DNA of 64,000 bases from assembly GCA_021186555.1 (NCBI GenBank), contig JAJKFL010000042.1, positions 24,489,521-24,553,520 of the forward strand. The letters run 5' to 3'. The stretch comes from Reticulitermes speratus (lineage: Eukaryota; Arthropoda; Insecta; Blattodea; Rhinotermitidae). The position numbers were made by a program, and so were the translations under genes. This document shows, piece after piece, positions 32,100 to 43,613 of this stretch (the first letter of the stretch is position 1; every line of letters starts with the position of its first letter). The notes under the pieces are model-generated. The model saw nothing but the letters and a program-made list of their open reading frames with translations, searched no databases and was not told the origin of the DNA.

Positions 32100-33425
32100 A
32101 AAAGAAAAATAAAATTATCTGGGTGCACAAGCTAATGAAATGCGCTGCGCACGCTTATGCTGCCAGGTTTGCTAAGTCTGAGTTAAGCGGTTGGCGTAAT
32201 ATGTGTGATGTGAAGCCATGCTCTTGTGCTAAACTTCAGGAATAAAACGTTAAAATCAATCGATATAGGGAAAGTGCCTTCAGAGCAGTAATGATTATTA
32301 TGGTGTCTGCCTGTAATGAAAATAAGGAGAGAAATTTTTAAGAAGTGTTAATTTTTTAAGACAAAAAGAAGTGCTTTATTGATCTTCATCAGCGCAGACC
32401 TACTTATTCAGATTATAAGAGAAAAAATTAGCCAGTTATACACGGTGGCTTGTAGGAGATATTTATGAAATTATTATGGCAAACTCCTTACCTTAGAGCG
32501 CAGGCCTCTCTTCGGACCGTGCTAGGCCTTGCGCTTGGCGATACCTCTTCTCGTCATTTTACTTTTCTTTGTAACATCGAAAGAAATTTTATTCATTTTT
32601 GGTAAGCCACTACCAAGAACAAATATGGTACACCATGTTATAATAAACAAGCCTCTCGTGACACATTTCTAACAATACAAATATCACATCTGGTAGGCAA
32701 GAAAGGTCACTAATTTAAGAAAATAAAAAAAGCAGTGTAAACATTCCTTTTGTTTGGATTACGAACCGGCATCAGATGTTCGGTTTGATGTAATTTAGTT
32801 TTGAATTGATTATTCGTTTTGCTTAAGGTAGAAAATAGCCACAGCAAGTTGTATCGATTCGAAATCCGACATAGAGTTCGTCTAGAAAAAAAAGTATGGA
32901 ACAGAGTCATTGCTAATCCATAGACCAAGCAAATGAACCAGACAAACAACTAACCAACCCATCATTCAGTCAGCCAACCAACCAACCAACTGACCGAACG
33001 ACTGACCGCCCGCCCGACCGACCAAAGAATCAAAAAAGCAACCAACCGAAAAGTTGCTAGAGAACACAAACTTTTACTTGAGAATTCTGAGCAATGCCAT
33101 CAAACTGCGCATACATTAAAACAGAAGCCATGTAGACTTCACTCTGTCACATGGTTGTAAAAAGTAAGATGCAGCCCTTTAAACTACTCGTATGATTGCA
33201 TATTTACGAATGTATAATAACAACAAAATTGATAAATAATTGGCACAATTTTTGCAAAATTATTTTATTTGGTTGAAGACAATATTTCCTTATTACGAAA
33301 ATCATGTTCGACAAAGGTAATTAACACTTTGAAGACGCATAAGACTGAAAGTACCTTCACATAAAATGCTCTCCGGTTTCCGAAAGAGAATGACTTTTGT
33401 AAGATTCCCAAGCTTCGCCGTTTGT
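32100..33425. other. Intergenic DNA with a degenerate tetranucleotide tract
   Basis: 32972-33024 is a degenerate (ACCN)n run (ACCAACCAACC, then GACCG and CCGCCC variants). No gene or RNA recognised elsewhere. Confidence 0.5.
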
Positions 33426-33429
33426 CCCT

Positions 33430-33606
33430 TTGGGAAGAGAAACATGTAGATGAAGTAGAGTAGGGATCACTACGGGAAAATCTAAACACTCGGAAAGAGA
33501 TCTGCTCAAGTGCCACTTTGCCCACCACATATCTCAAATCACGTGGCCTGGGATCGAATTCGGTCCTCCGCCAAAGAAGCGGGCGACTATCTGCCTGAGC
33601 CTTGAC
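33430..33606 (-). mobile_element. SINE family A, diverged copy
   Basis: On the minus strand, a tRNA-like head with a degraded B box (CCGAATTCGATCCC, 33550-33563) is followed by the family-A body GTGGTGGGCAAAGTGGCACT. Clearly related to 40269-40548 but older and lacking the conserved 3' end. Confidence 0.7.
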
Positions 33607-33619
33607 ACGACGTTTGACG

Positions 33620-34270
33620 ACTTAAATCAATCTGAATTATTTTTCAATATTGAGTTTGTACCTTACAGTAAACACTCATTGTGTAATGATGCTGACCAAT
33701 CAGTTAATTCCAGGTAGAGAATTTGTATTCTTTTCTTTGTTAGAATCACACGAAACACACAAATGCACCGTGTAAGCAAAAAGTTCTGACTGCTACGTAT
33801 AAAAACCAGTGCGTTTTAAAGAGGTAATATACAGAATAGCAATAATTATTTTGTTCACATCAACGTTGGGATAAATTAGTCTATTACTTGACATGAAAAT
33901 TTTGCCTGGTGTGTACTGTCAGTATTATGTAATTCGTTCAATGTGATGTCTCTGACGGTTATCACAAGCTGAAAGTTGTTATGTCGATATTCTGATTTCC
34001 GGATGCATTTGCTCAAGTTGTTATAAACTGTTCTATCTGCATCACTTGTACCCTTTAATAAACTGAATTTCTGACGTGTGATGAAATCTGTTATATCGAC
34101 TTGATTTGTCAGAATATGAAAACTGCCAAGTATATAGCACTTTGGGGTTAAACCACAGTCGCTATTTGAAGGCGACCAGTGGTTTTATCTTTGGTGCATA
34201 GAATGAATAATTTATGTGTGAAGTAATTATACTGCAAACTGCTGCCGTCCCTTATTTAAGAACACTGAAG
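33620..34270. other. Intergenic DNA
   Basis: AT-rich; nothing recognisable. Confidence 0.4.
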
Positions 34271-34274
34271 AAGA

Positions 34275-34545
34275 AGCGGGATACGCGCTGGCACTTTTGG
34301 TTGTAGTACTGCAATACAAGCCGGAAGGTCGCGGTTTCAATTTCTAGTGGGGTCATTGGGATTTCTCATTTACCTTATCCTTCCGGCCTCTCAGCCTGTA
34401 ATAGAAATGAGTACCAGCGATCTCTCCTGGGCTAAAGGCGAGTGGGGCGTAGGGCTGAGAACCTTGCCACCTTCGTGTACCGATTTTCTAGAAATTCTGG
34501 GAAACTCGAATTCCTGGAGCCCTACGGGCCTGTAGAGGGATTACG
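34275..34545 (+). mobile_element. Possible tRNA-derived SINE, unassigned family
   Basis: GGTCGCGGTTTCAATTTC resembles a B box and lies in a GC-rich block that contrasts with its flanks. No second copy in the window and no clear target duplication, so the call is tentative. Confidence 0.4.
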
Positions 34546-34737
34546 TGTTGCTTTTACAGTAGAAGCTGTGTTTCTTAAAATATCTGCTGTAATTTGCCAT
34601 CACGTTATGCACTTTCTTGCAACATATGGTGCTCTTGTGTACAGTAGATCTGTTACTTTTTAAACACTGATTTATCATGCACAGTAGGCCTATTGTTCTT
34701 GTACTCTGCTTTGATATTTTAATAATTTATCAGTAAA

Positions 34738-34779
34738 AACGCGTTTCGAAGCTTTCCTGCATCATCATCATCATCAGTG
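34738..34779 (-). other. Hammerhead-like motif
   Basis: Minus strand: CTGATGA at the end of a (GAT)n run, then a segment containing AAAGCTT, then CGAAACGCGT. The two core boxes match exactly, but the stem between them is weak. Confidence 0.4.
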
Positions 34780-34789
34780 TCATACATCA

Positions 34790-36250
34790 TAACAGCACCA
34801 CGGTGTGTATGGAATAAATTTCATGAACGATTCATGAACCTATGTACTGTGTGATGTTGAATGGCTATGATAAACGTGGGACTGATGAGAACTGCACGCT
34901 GAATTTTATTAGGGAGTCTTCGAGAAATAAAAGTTAGGAGAAACACGTATATAAGGGCGGATAATATTTAAATGGAACTGAGAGATATAGTGTATGGCGG
35001 AATGGGCTAGATTTACCTGTCTCAAAATAGGGACGAGTGATGGGATCTTGTAAATACGAAAATAAATTTTGGTATGAAATGAAATGAGGGATTTCTCTGT
35101 CAGGTGAGCAAATGATAGCTTTTCGAGAAGGACGCTGTGTTTGCAATTAGGATGATTGTGACTGTAAATTAAACTTGGATAGAAAATGGTCTTGATCTAT
35201 TTAAATGCTTATAGAACCTGAGAGGAAAATCACTATGATTCTCAGTCAGGATAAAAGCCTTCGAGCAGAGAATTGAATCCAGAATATGTTACAATTTAGA
35301 TAAGAGCGCAAATTATTTTATGTGTCGAGGAAGTAATAAAACTAAATTAATCCGAAACAAACACGCAACTTGTGACTGAAATTTTATTGGCTGCAGAGAA
35401 AATCTTGTGTCAAATTAGTGCATTCACGCACCTTTAGAGTAATTAAAATTTAAGGACTTCTGACATTGGTTAAACTATTTGATAACAGTTTGACTGAAAT
35501 TTTGGACGTAGTCCGTCGTGTAAATTTTAAAAACTCATAAGCTTTCGAAGGCTAAATCTGCTTCCTTCTTCATGTGGGTGGGAGAAGAGGGAAACGTACT
35601 TTGTTATACCCCGTACAGAGAGCTATTCTCAAGCCGCCGATTGAGTAGAAGAAGGAAACTGCCCAAAATGGCAGTCACGACTATCACTTTGATTTATTTT
35701 TGAAGTCCGATTTTTATTTTTGATAGTAGGGATAACGGTTATTTTATCCATTTTGCTATTTCGAATACTTTTAAGAGAATCCTCTACATGGTTTCCGGAT
35801 AATGACGTGTTAATGTCATGAAACACGTATGATTTATGCTTCAGTGTTCTCCACGATATCAGTTTCTACATAGTTAGTTGGGAAAAATTGGAGAGACTTA
35901 TAAACAAATTACGTGTGCAGGTAGGGGCTCTGTATTATAAAACTATATTAAAATATTAATTTTATACAGGGGACTTAAATTACGAGTATAATCTGTCGAT
36001 ATTAACGTGGCACTGAACAAAATCGTACTATATATAAATAAGTATTGTAATTCAACAAAATATTTAGTAAGTGGCACAGTGTTTCAAAATAACCATATAC
36101 ACTTTTAAACACTTTTATAACCCACAATTTCTTTGGCAATAGAGAATTATCTGATTACTTGCAAGAAAATCCTTACTCACATGTTCCCAAATTTTTCTGA
36201 TAAGATACGTAATGACAAAAAGTTACTCTGATTCTCCACCCCCACCCCAC
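34790..36250. other. Intergenic DNA
   Basis: Contains one hammerhead-like motif (listed separately). No coding signal. Confidence 0.4.
35531..35577 (-). other. Hammerhead-like motif
   Basis: Minus strand: ATGAAGAAGG, a short stem, then CTTCGAAAGCTTATGAG. It keeps the GAAGA and GAAA boxes only. Confidence 0.35.
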
Positions 36251-36253
36251 CCC

Positions 36254-36490
36254 CCATGTATCGACAGCCCTAGTGGACCACGGCCTCCTCATCGTTTAGA
36301 GATCACACTCAGACATGCGATAGGACTCCTCTGACCGAGTGATCGGCCCGTCACAGAAACCTCTACCTGACAACACACACAATATTCACAAGAGAGAGAC
36401 ACCAATGGCCCGGTGGGATTCGAACCCGCAATACCAGCAAGAAAGCGGCCTCAGACCCACGCTTTAGACCGCGCGACCACTGGAACTCTG
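36254..36490 (-). mobile_element. SINE family B, copy 1
   Basis: tRNA-derived head on the minus strand: an A-box-like GTGGTCGCGCGGTC and a good B box GGGTTCGAATCCC (36415-36427). The body, with GATCACTCGGTCAGAGGAG and GGCTGTCGATACATGG near the 3' end, matches 52451-52690. No clear target duplication. Confidence 0.8.
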
Positions 36491-36959
36491 AGTTTAGTAA
36501 TGCTTGTAAATTAATTTGTACATATTAATCTCAACTTCTTCAACATGCTTTTGGAAAAATATCAATAATTATAGTAGGAGATATATTTATTCTATTTACA
36601 GAAAGTAGGTAGGTTGGTTACGTCATGTAAGTGAGGAAACATGTTTTAAACGAAAATGTTCTGGTACGAAATTCGCCTGAACTTCTAAAGTAGTCCAATA
36701 AAAGCACAGACAACAGATGTTGCACAGGCCAGACTAAGAGGGGCGACAAGCAAAACGTGATATACGCTGTGTGACTGTTTTATTTTACAAAGCAGTTGCC
36801 TGTTGTCTCACCGCCGTGTGGTCAATGATAATAAATACTTAATGAGCGAATTGCACTCTGTCGTGCTTTGACCTCGAGTGCCGGTGATGTCACCACTGTA
36901 CTGTGCCTTAGTGGGAGAGACGCTATTCGTAAGGAATAGGAGGGAGAGGCTTTTGCCCT

Positions 36960-37060
36960 AACCTCTGCACGTGTGCCAACCTGCCCCACGCACGGGGTAA
37001 GTTGGCATATGGTAAAATACGTGGAAAATCAAGATGCCAACTTTTCAAGGTCAAGACATA
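36960..37060. repeat. Repeated GCCAAC-TGCCCC motif, left cluster
   Basis: GTGCCAACCTGCCCC, then inverted GGGGTAAGTTGGCA (36994-37007), then TGCCAACTT near 37042. The same motif recurs near 38960-39020 and 39347-39380. These could be transposase-binding sites near the ends of the pogo-like relic. Confidence 0.5.
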
Positions 37061-37105
37061 ACAGACAGTGATTAATATAATGTTTTATGGAACAAACGTG
37101 TCAGA

Positions 37106-37507
37106 TAGGGGCGCACCAAAGGGGGGGGGGGCTACCAGGCTGCAGCCCCCCAAACACCCCAAAACTGAAATTTAAAAAACACAGATTTTGTGAATACGAT
37201 GATATCAAGGGTTTTACGTGATTTATCCTGGAGCCAAATTCAGCCACTGAAATCAGCTGATGACCAGTACATTAGAATTTTGAATAACAAATTAATAAAA
37301 TTAAAAAACAATGAGATAGAACACTGTGATTGAGTCATGGAACATGTAGTTATATTTGTACGTATATAAATGCAGTTGCTGACAGTGTTGTGTTATACTT
37401 ATGACAAGACTTTCATAACACAATTTTTAAAATCAAACACAAATTATATTCAGTCTCAGGGTCAGCCTCCCCCCCCCCCCCAATAAAAAATTCTGGTTGC
37501 GCACCTG
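37106..37507. mobile_element. hAT-type MITE (402 bp) nested in the pogo-like relic
   Basis: Flanked by a perfect 8-bp duplication, GTGTCAGA (37098-37105 and 37508-37515). Ends: TAGGGGCGCACCAAAG on the left; inverse of CAGGTGCGCAACCAGAA on the right. A poly-G run follows the left end and a poly-C run precedes the right end. 8-bp duplications and CAGnGGCGCA-type ends fit hAT elements. No coding capacity. Confidence 0.82.
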
Positions 37508-37718
37508 GTGTCAGATACAGGTTGTGCGCAACAACGAGGTGTTATTATGGTAATAAAACAGTTGAGAAACAATAGAATTTCGGCCCAAAATTCAATACAT
37601 TTACTGAAATTGAAAAAGAAAATCAAAAGGAAAGGAAAATCAGTATGGCACTAGCCTACCACCAGCAACACACGTTTTCATTCTAAATAAAGTATCCCAA
37701 TCCTATGAGACTGGCAAT

Positions 37719-38860
37719 TTAGGTAAACACAGTTGGGAGAGCCATCAGTCCATTATTCAAGTGACCGCAACTTGCATTCTGTGCACTGAATCCACATTTC
37801 TCTGGATGCACCAAGACAGTAGAGGTAGGAAGTGTCATCGGAGTCTTCTTCGTCTGTGACGCCTGCATTTTTGGATTTTTTTTTTTTTGTATTTTTGCGT
37901 TCTGCTCTTGTAAATCTCTCTTTAGATAAGTGGCACGCTCCTCTTTCTTATATATTAGGCCCAGTTCTTCTCTCATTTGCTCCGAGCCTTCTGTTATACT
38001 GGTGTCAAAGCATTTTTGACAGAGGTATCAGCCAAAATGACAGTTATTTTCTTGTTCTTGTTTACATTCTTGCTCTTTTTGCGTACGGTTTAGGAAGGTT
38101 TCGAACGTCTTCTGGAGTAGCAGGATGTGTGCAACTTTTGAAGCAGAAGATTATCATTTGGGAGAATCATCAAAATCGCAGGAAGTTCAATGTTGCTACT
38201 GGAAGCTGCTGCCTCCATAGGAGGGGCAGCTATATCTGCAAAGTAATCTTCCATAAATTCCTCATTTTAAAAGATATAGCCGCTGAACAGGTAAATTCCA
38301 GAAAACTGGAAACCTGCTTTGGTATTTGCAGTAAAAAGAAGTCAGGTGCGAAGGTGTGTTGACGACACAAGGATTGTCATGTATTTCACTGTTGTGCCTG
38401 TATGGTTAGTTATGCAGGCATCATAAGCTCGGTTCACATACATCGTAAGCGATCCGTTGACAGACCTGTCAAGAGGCTGGAGTTACGGCTGCAGTGTGGA
38501 TGGAAGTTGAGGACAGTCACGCCATTCTGCTTGCAGTAGTCTATTGCCCGTATGGCCAAATGCGAATCATGGTTGTCTAGCAACAGAACTACTGATCTCT
38601 CTTTAGAAGGCTTAGCATGTGCCACGAAACGTTTTACATATCTTACAAAATGCTCCTCCGTCATCTACCCAGAGGGATGGACAGTATGTTCAATGACAGT
38701 GTTGGTGAGGTGGTTTTACCTCACCCTGCCTTACCCTTTTGCAGTATCTTGCCCAAATACGAAAAGAAATCTGAAATCCTTCGCCGCTTTTTTTGTTGAC
38801 CGTCCACGTTTTCGCAGAGCTCTCACAGCTTGTAGCAATAATCCAGACGTGTGTTGCTCC
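37719..38860 (-). pseudogene. pogo/Tigger (jerky-like) transposase remnant
   Basis: On the minus strand, 38850-38780 encodes a helix-turn-helix-like stretch (AVRALRKRGRSTKKAAKDF). A DDE domain piece follows at 38664-38434, with HPSG, a TAG where Trp is expected, MTEEHFVRYVKRF, then LLLDNHDSH (second catalytic Asp) and FHPHCS. A frame change just after HCS shifts the LQPLDRSVNGSL motif into another frame. A charged C-terminal tail, 37976-37719, is Lys-rich. The region between the HTH and the DDE domain is largely missing. Related proteins cut and paste DNA at TA sites; this one is dead. Confidence 0.75.
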
Positions 38861-38954
38861 TATATGACCTCTTCTTGCAAGTACGCATTATTTAGATTCT
38901 TAAACCGGACAGAAAAAATCACACTGCTAAACAATTAACCAATGAGATTCTGAT

Positions 38955-39385
38955 CGACAGCGGGGCAAGTTGACACAGTGAGCCAACATGCCCCACGTTG
39001 AGTGTGCCGACCTGCCCCGTCGCCACCTTCTTATGTTTTAGAGTGTATCATCCTCAAACAAAATGGAAGTCTACAATTCTCTCTCGCTCCAATGTTAGCT
39101 AAAAGGAGGTAACATTCATGGGTGGCGCAATGTCACATGTAGCTGTAACCAAACTTCAAACACAAAATATTTTATAAAGCGATAAAAAATTACTTCCTGC
39201 TGTGTACAAAATAAGACACTACACCACACTTCAGTCATAGCTCTCAAAGCGCTGACGCTTGCTGACCGCTCTCAGGAGAAGTCATTGAACAGTACAAATT
39301 GACAGGTGTTGCTATCCTGCGCCATCTTTGGGAGTTATGGCCATTTTGCCAACTTACCCCTGTAGCCAACTAGCCCCCCTCTCCC
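38955..39385. repeat. Repeated GCCAAC-TGCCCC motif, right cluster
   Basis: GGGGCAAGTTGACAC, GAGCCAACATGCCCC and GTGCCGACCTGCCCC lie at 38960-39020; TTGCCAACTTACCCC and TAGCCAACTAGCCCC at 39346-39378. Both orientations occur. Confidence 0.5.
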
Positions 39386-40256
39386 TTACTGGCTCATTTT
39401 GAATTATTTTCCATGCCTCAATTCTACTTGCGCAATCCGTTGGGAGCTCAGCGTCAGGCATTACAGTTTTTAATAATCATGTTTCCTAGCATATTTTATT
39501 CTCGTATCACATGCAGATGATAAATTTTATCTACCACTTTGGTCGCGGCCGTAATATTGTTTTGACTCTCTTCTGGGGCGTGGCACACTTTGGCCTAAAG
39601 AGTGGGTTTGGGAGTACTATCGAGCGCCCCTTCGAGGTGTACCCTTTTCGTGGAAATGGACGGTTTCTCTGGACTTTTGTTTCTTATTGCCGGTTTGCTC
39701 GACGACAGGGTTCACTCTTACTTAGCTCGATGTGACAATCACGAGCAAGTATTAAAAAATCCACCCTTCTTATCCTCTAGTACTATCCATTTCCACCTTT
39801 TGCGTCTCTTCAAATCCCTGAGAAATGTTGAATTTATTTATCGACATAAAGCCCCGTTGTGAACATAAACTTTTGCCGGAAAGGTCTGTAACACTCTTAC
39901 TCACTGGCAGTGTGGAATTCTGACAAGAGATCTCTCCAAATTTCTGGTCCTCACAGTGGATTTACTGAAGATTGAATCAATCTTGAATTACTTTTCCCTA
40001 TTTTAGAAGGCAACCTTCTTTATCAGGTGGTGTGGTAAAATATGTTCTGTGCGTGCACATCCTAACCATTTCATTCCAGGGTTTCTCTAGTTTCTTCCGT
40101 TTTCTGACTTACTTCAAACGTTACTTGTCACGTTTGTGATTTACTCTGATCAAGTGTCCCAGATGTTCCAAATACCTGTTGCCAGACAGTGAGTTTTTAA
40201 TAATTCCCTCCGATTTTGTTTAGGTCGGGTTTTCTGAAACAAAGTGCGTATTTACT
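39386..40256. other. Intergenic DNA
   Basis: Short open frames only, none with a recognisable domain. Confidence 0.4.
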
Positions 40257-40268
40257 AATCTTTACACC
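40257..40268 (+). repeat. Target-site duplication of SINE A, left copy
   Basis: AATCTTTACACC, identical to 40549-40560. Confidence 0.85.
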
Positions 40269-40548
40269 AGGCCGTACCATGGTTCAGCCTGTTAGTCGCC
40301 GGCCTCTCACCGCGGAGGCCCAGGTTCGATCCCGGGTCAGTCCATATGGAATTTGTGGTGGACAAAGTGGCACTGGGACAGGTTTTTCCCAGAGTACTTC
40401 TTAGTTCCCCCGTCAATTTCATTCCACCGGTGCTCTATTACAAGGAAAAACGAAAAAAACTATTATCTTCATCACCGGGTTGCACAATAAGGCTTAAGGC
40501 TGTGGTGCATCCGTAGCATCTGCTGCGGGGCCCTTCCCCACAAAAAAA
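40269..40548 (+). mobile_element. SINE family A, complete copy
   Basis: tRNA-derived head (TGGTTCAGCCTGTTAGTCGCC as A-box region, GGTTCGATCCC as B box), a conserved body (GTGGTGGACAAAGTGGCACT) and a 3' end TGCTGCGGGGCCCTTC followed by poly-A. A perfect 12-bp duplication brackets it. Transcription would be by RNA polymerase III, with LINE-driven retroposition. Other copies: 33430, 56093, 63382. Confidence 0.93.
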
Positions 40549-40560
40549 AATCTTTACACC
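40549..40560 (+). repeat. Target-site duplication of SINE A, right copy
   Basis: AATCTTTACACC after the poly-A tail. Confidence 0.85.
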
Positions 40561-41419
40561 TTCCTCAGAATTCTCCTTTCCCACATATATTATTTGACGC
40601 TTTTCTCATTGCCACTACTGTATTACCATGTTTCACAAGCATGCACTAAATCTGTTTTCAATTCCGACATTCTGCTCACAATCATCGATCTGAAACCACT
40701 GTGTAAATTGTAATAGCATAGAGATCTGAGGTTTTCACAACGCCGCAGATACTCAGTCCGTTCTCCTGCTATGTAACGCCATGCAGATTGGTGTATAAGT
40801 ACCAACGTACACGGCGTCGTGTACTCGAAGATTTGAGGCTTTATAATAACATAGACTGTGTAACAATTGTCATATTAGTTTTTCATTAACTTTATGTATT
40901 CCATGCACGAAATTGAACTAAATTCATTTACAGAGATTTTCCAAAAGGAAGATTAATATGTACACATTTTATAAGAGGTCTTTGAATATTCCACAATTTC
41001 CGGAAGCTTCTAAGTGTATCCTGCTGCAAGAAAAAAAAATCGAGTCCGCAATTTTTCTCCATTCGAAGTCGAAATCTAGCCACTTGGATTGATGGCAGTA
41101 CGACGTAATTATGAATCTTGATGAAAAATGCAGAAAGATGTAGTCTTCTTCTCTCAATCAAAATATTTCTATGCTTTAAACAGGTTGTTTTAAGTGCTTC
41201 AACGCCTAAAACTTGTAAGGTTAACCCAATCCGATATTGATTGTAGAGAAGTGACCTTTGGCATAGTTACATTTTAGAACTTCTGCTAAATTTAGAAAGC
41301 GTTTAGCCTTGCTTTATGGAAAGAAAATGTTACCGGGTTGAATAAGTGATAGAAATGGAGGAGAGCGGATAGTCAGGATAGTGACTAAGCTAGAAGCTGG
41401 ACAACCTGGAATTAGAATG
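40561..41419. other. Intergenic DNA
   Basis: No gene or repeat recognised. Confidence 0.4.
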
Positions 41420-41620
41420 CCGGCAGAGGCTAAACTTTTCTTGTCTCCAAAATGTCCAGGCTGGCTCCGTATCCCACGCAGTCTCCTATTAGAATTTTAC
41501 CGGTGGTTGTTTGACCGGGGGTAAATTTACCGGGACATGAAGCTGACCACCCACCTCCATTTAGTGCACAGGTTAAGAATGAGTGGAGCCGTACCTTTGC
41601 TCTATATACATGATTCATTT
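41420..41620. repeat. Dispersed repeat fragment, unknown family
   Basis: The block with TGACCACCCACCTCCATTT shares order and spacing with 62505-62640 (TGACCACTCATCTCCATCT). GC-rich relative to its flanks. Possibly a SINE or LINE remnant. Confidence 0.45.
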
Positions 41621-43613
41621 TGTGTATAGAGTCAAGTGTGACTTTATTTAGAATATAGGAGTAAGGTTACACTAAGTCCCTTTAAAACGACGTTATTTAG
41701 CAAGAGTAAAAAAACGGAACTAAACCACTTAGGAAACACGATTTAATATATTCTTTATTTCCACGCACTCAGGAGAGCAGTGTCGCTAAGTCCTTCCTTT
41801 ATGCCACACAGACTGCGAAATGTCAAAAAAATGAATGAAGCAAATTAGGTTTTTCAGCAGTGTACATAGAAGGCAGCACACGAACTCAAAGAAAAGAGGA
41901 GACATTGACTGAAAGGTTGAGTGTGATGCTTCCTCATACTGTGCCACAACATATAGCTTGTAACTCAGAAACAACCTCTATCTAAAGTAATATGTTAGAA
42001 AATTTAAAAAAGGTAAAATTTTCCCTAGGCAAGTCATCTGTTATAATAAAATAAAAAGTACCTAATATGAAGCCACATCCTCATCATTATCATCAGGTCT
42101 ACAGCCTTTGGAGGGCTTTCGATTCCTTAATATGGAGCTACATGCCCCGAAAATCCAACCTCAGTGTCCTCGTCACAAGGGGTGGGCAAACAATAAGGGT
42201 GTGGTACGGCCGGGATTTACTCCCAGGACAGCTACGGTAGCTGAGAAGGCCTAGTGATAATCCTGAAAATGGCTAATGAGGCTCTGATAAGGGCAGGAGG
42301 GGCTCTCCAGGCGTGGTGAAGCCAACCCGCCTAGAGGAGTAAACCCTAAACAAATCTAGGCTATTGTGGGCCAATCCCCCTCATAACCGAAATTTTAGTT
42401 GATTACGAGAAAATTAAGAATGCCTCTACACCTACCGGTAAAAGAGGTTCGACTAAGTGGAGTGAAGTGGAGTTACATGGTCCTTTCTTGTCGCCAAATA
42501 TTATTACGGAATCAAATGTAGCAGAATGAGAACGCAGGGCATGTGGCAAATATAGGAGAAGAGGAATACATACACTTTTTTGTTTGTTTGTTTGTTTGTT
42601 TGTGGAGAAACATGAAGGAAGAGACCACTTGGAAGACATAGGCGAAGATGGGATGATGTAGGGTGGTGGAGGAACAACTTCAGTTATTCCTATCTCGGCA
42701 CATTTAAGGCTTGTGAGCGGTAGCTTCACACCATAATATTGTAAAAAACACAAATTTAAACTTTTACAGGATTTTGGCATCTCGGATACTTTTATGTGAC
42801 AGTGGAGAAGGAAATGTGATAAAAAGGGACTAAAATTAAACAGCAGAGCTGAAGTATTCACTAAGTGTAAAGGACGCACTAGAATGGCTAAATTAAATAA
42901 AGAAGACATAAGAGAAGAATTTGGCTATTTTTTCTCTTCAGAAGAACATTTTAGAACAGAACAAAATGTAAGAAACATTTGGCAAAAATGGATAAATCTC
43001 ACATTCTATTACAAACTGCAAAATATAAATAAATGAAAGAATAGACATAAGACGGCCTAGAAAAAAGTGGAGGGAATCATAAACTTTCGAGAAATAGGAT
43101 ATGCGATACCCTAAACCACGAAATGGTGGAGGAGGAAAGGAAGAAGAAAGTGATAATAGGCCATTCATTATGCGCATAAAACCAGCGCCCAATCCTCACC
43201 AACGTTTTGATAAGTTTGATGTGGCCGATAGGATGACACATCAGGTCGGAATTGTAAGTAAACTGAAAACTGATTATAGGATTACATAATGACGTCACAG
43301 AAACAGAAAATCCAGTATTTATTTTATGTCGAGATTGTCGCTGTATTTGATTTTATCTTTCATGTGTAAAACCTTAGTACTTAAGCTTATTTCTGTTAAT
43401 TAATCAGAGATGGGCTATATAAAGATTATGACTTCAGACCTTCCATGTATATCGGAACTCGTTTGTCTCTGTCACTTTTTGCATTGTCGCAACTTTTCAA
43501 GCCTTGCTTAATTCTTCATAAGTAGCATTTGTTTTTGAGATCCGGGTGTCGGGGTCAATGATGCCGTCGGAATAATTATATGCTTTTTGTTGTACAAGAC
43601 TGTTTCAGTACTG
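41621..43613. other. Intergenic DNA
   Basis: 42060-42370 is a GC-rich block of repeat-like appearance that I cannot assign. 42579-42603 is (TTTG)6. A minus-strand open frame at 42909-42403 (168 codons) has no recognisable domain and spans the microsatellite, so it is not called. Confidence 0.4.

Larger units (their letters stand above)
36994..39360 (-). mobile_element. Decayed pogo/Tigger-like DNA transposon
   Basis: GGGGTAAGTTGGCA at 36994-37007 and its exact inverse TGCCAACTTACCCC at 39347-39360 bracket a minus-strand transposase remnant. True termini could lie slightly further out, because further motif copies occur on both sides. A hAT-type MITE is nested near the 3' end. Confidence 0.65.

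Noticed and set aside
37832-38362. 176-codon plus-strand open frame
   Set aside because: Antisense to the pogo-like transposase remnant; poly-T gives its Phe run.
42403-42909. 168-codon minus-strand open frame
   Set aside because: It spans a (TTTG)n microsatellite and has no recognisable domain.
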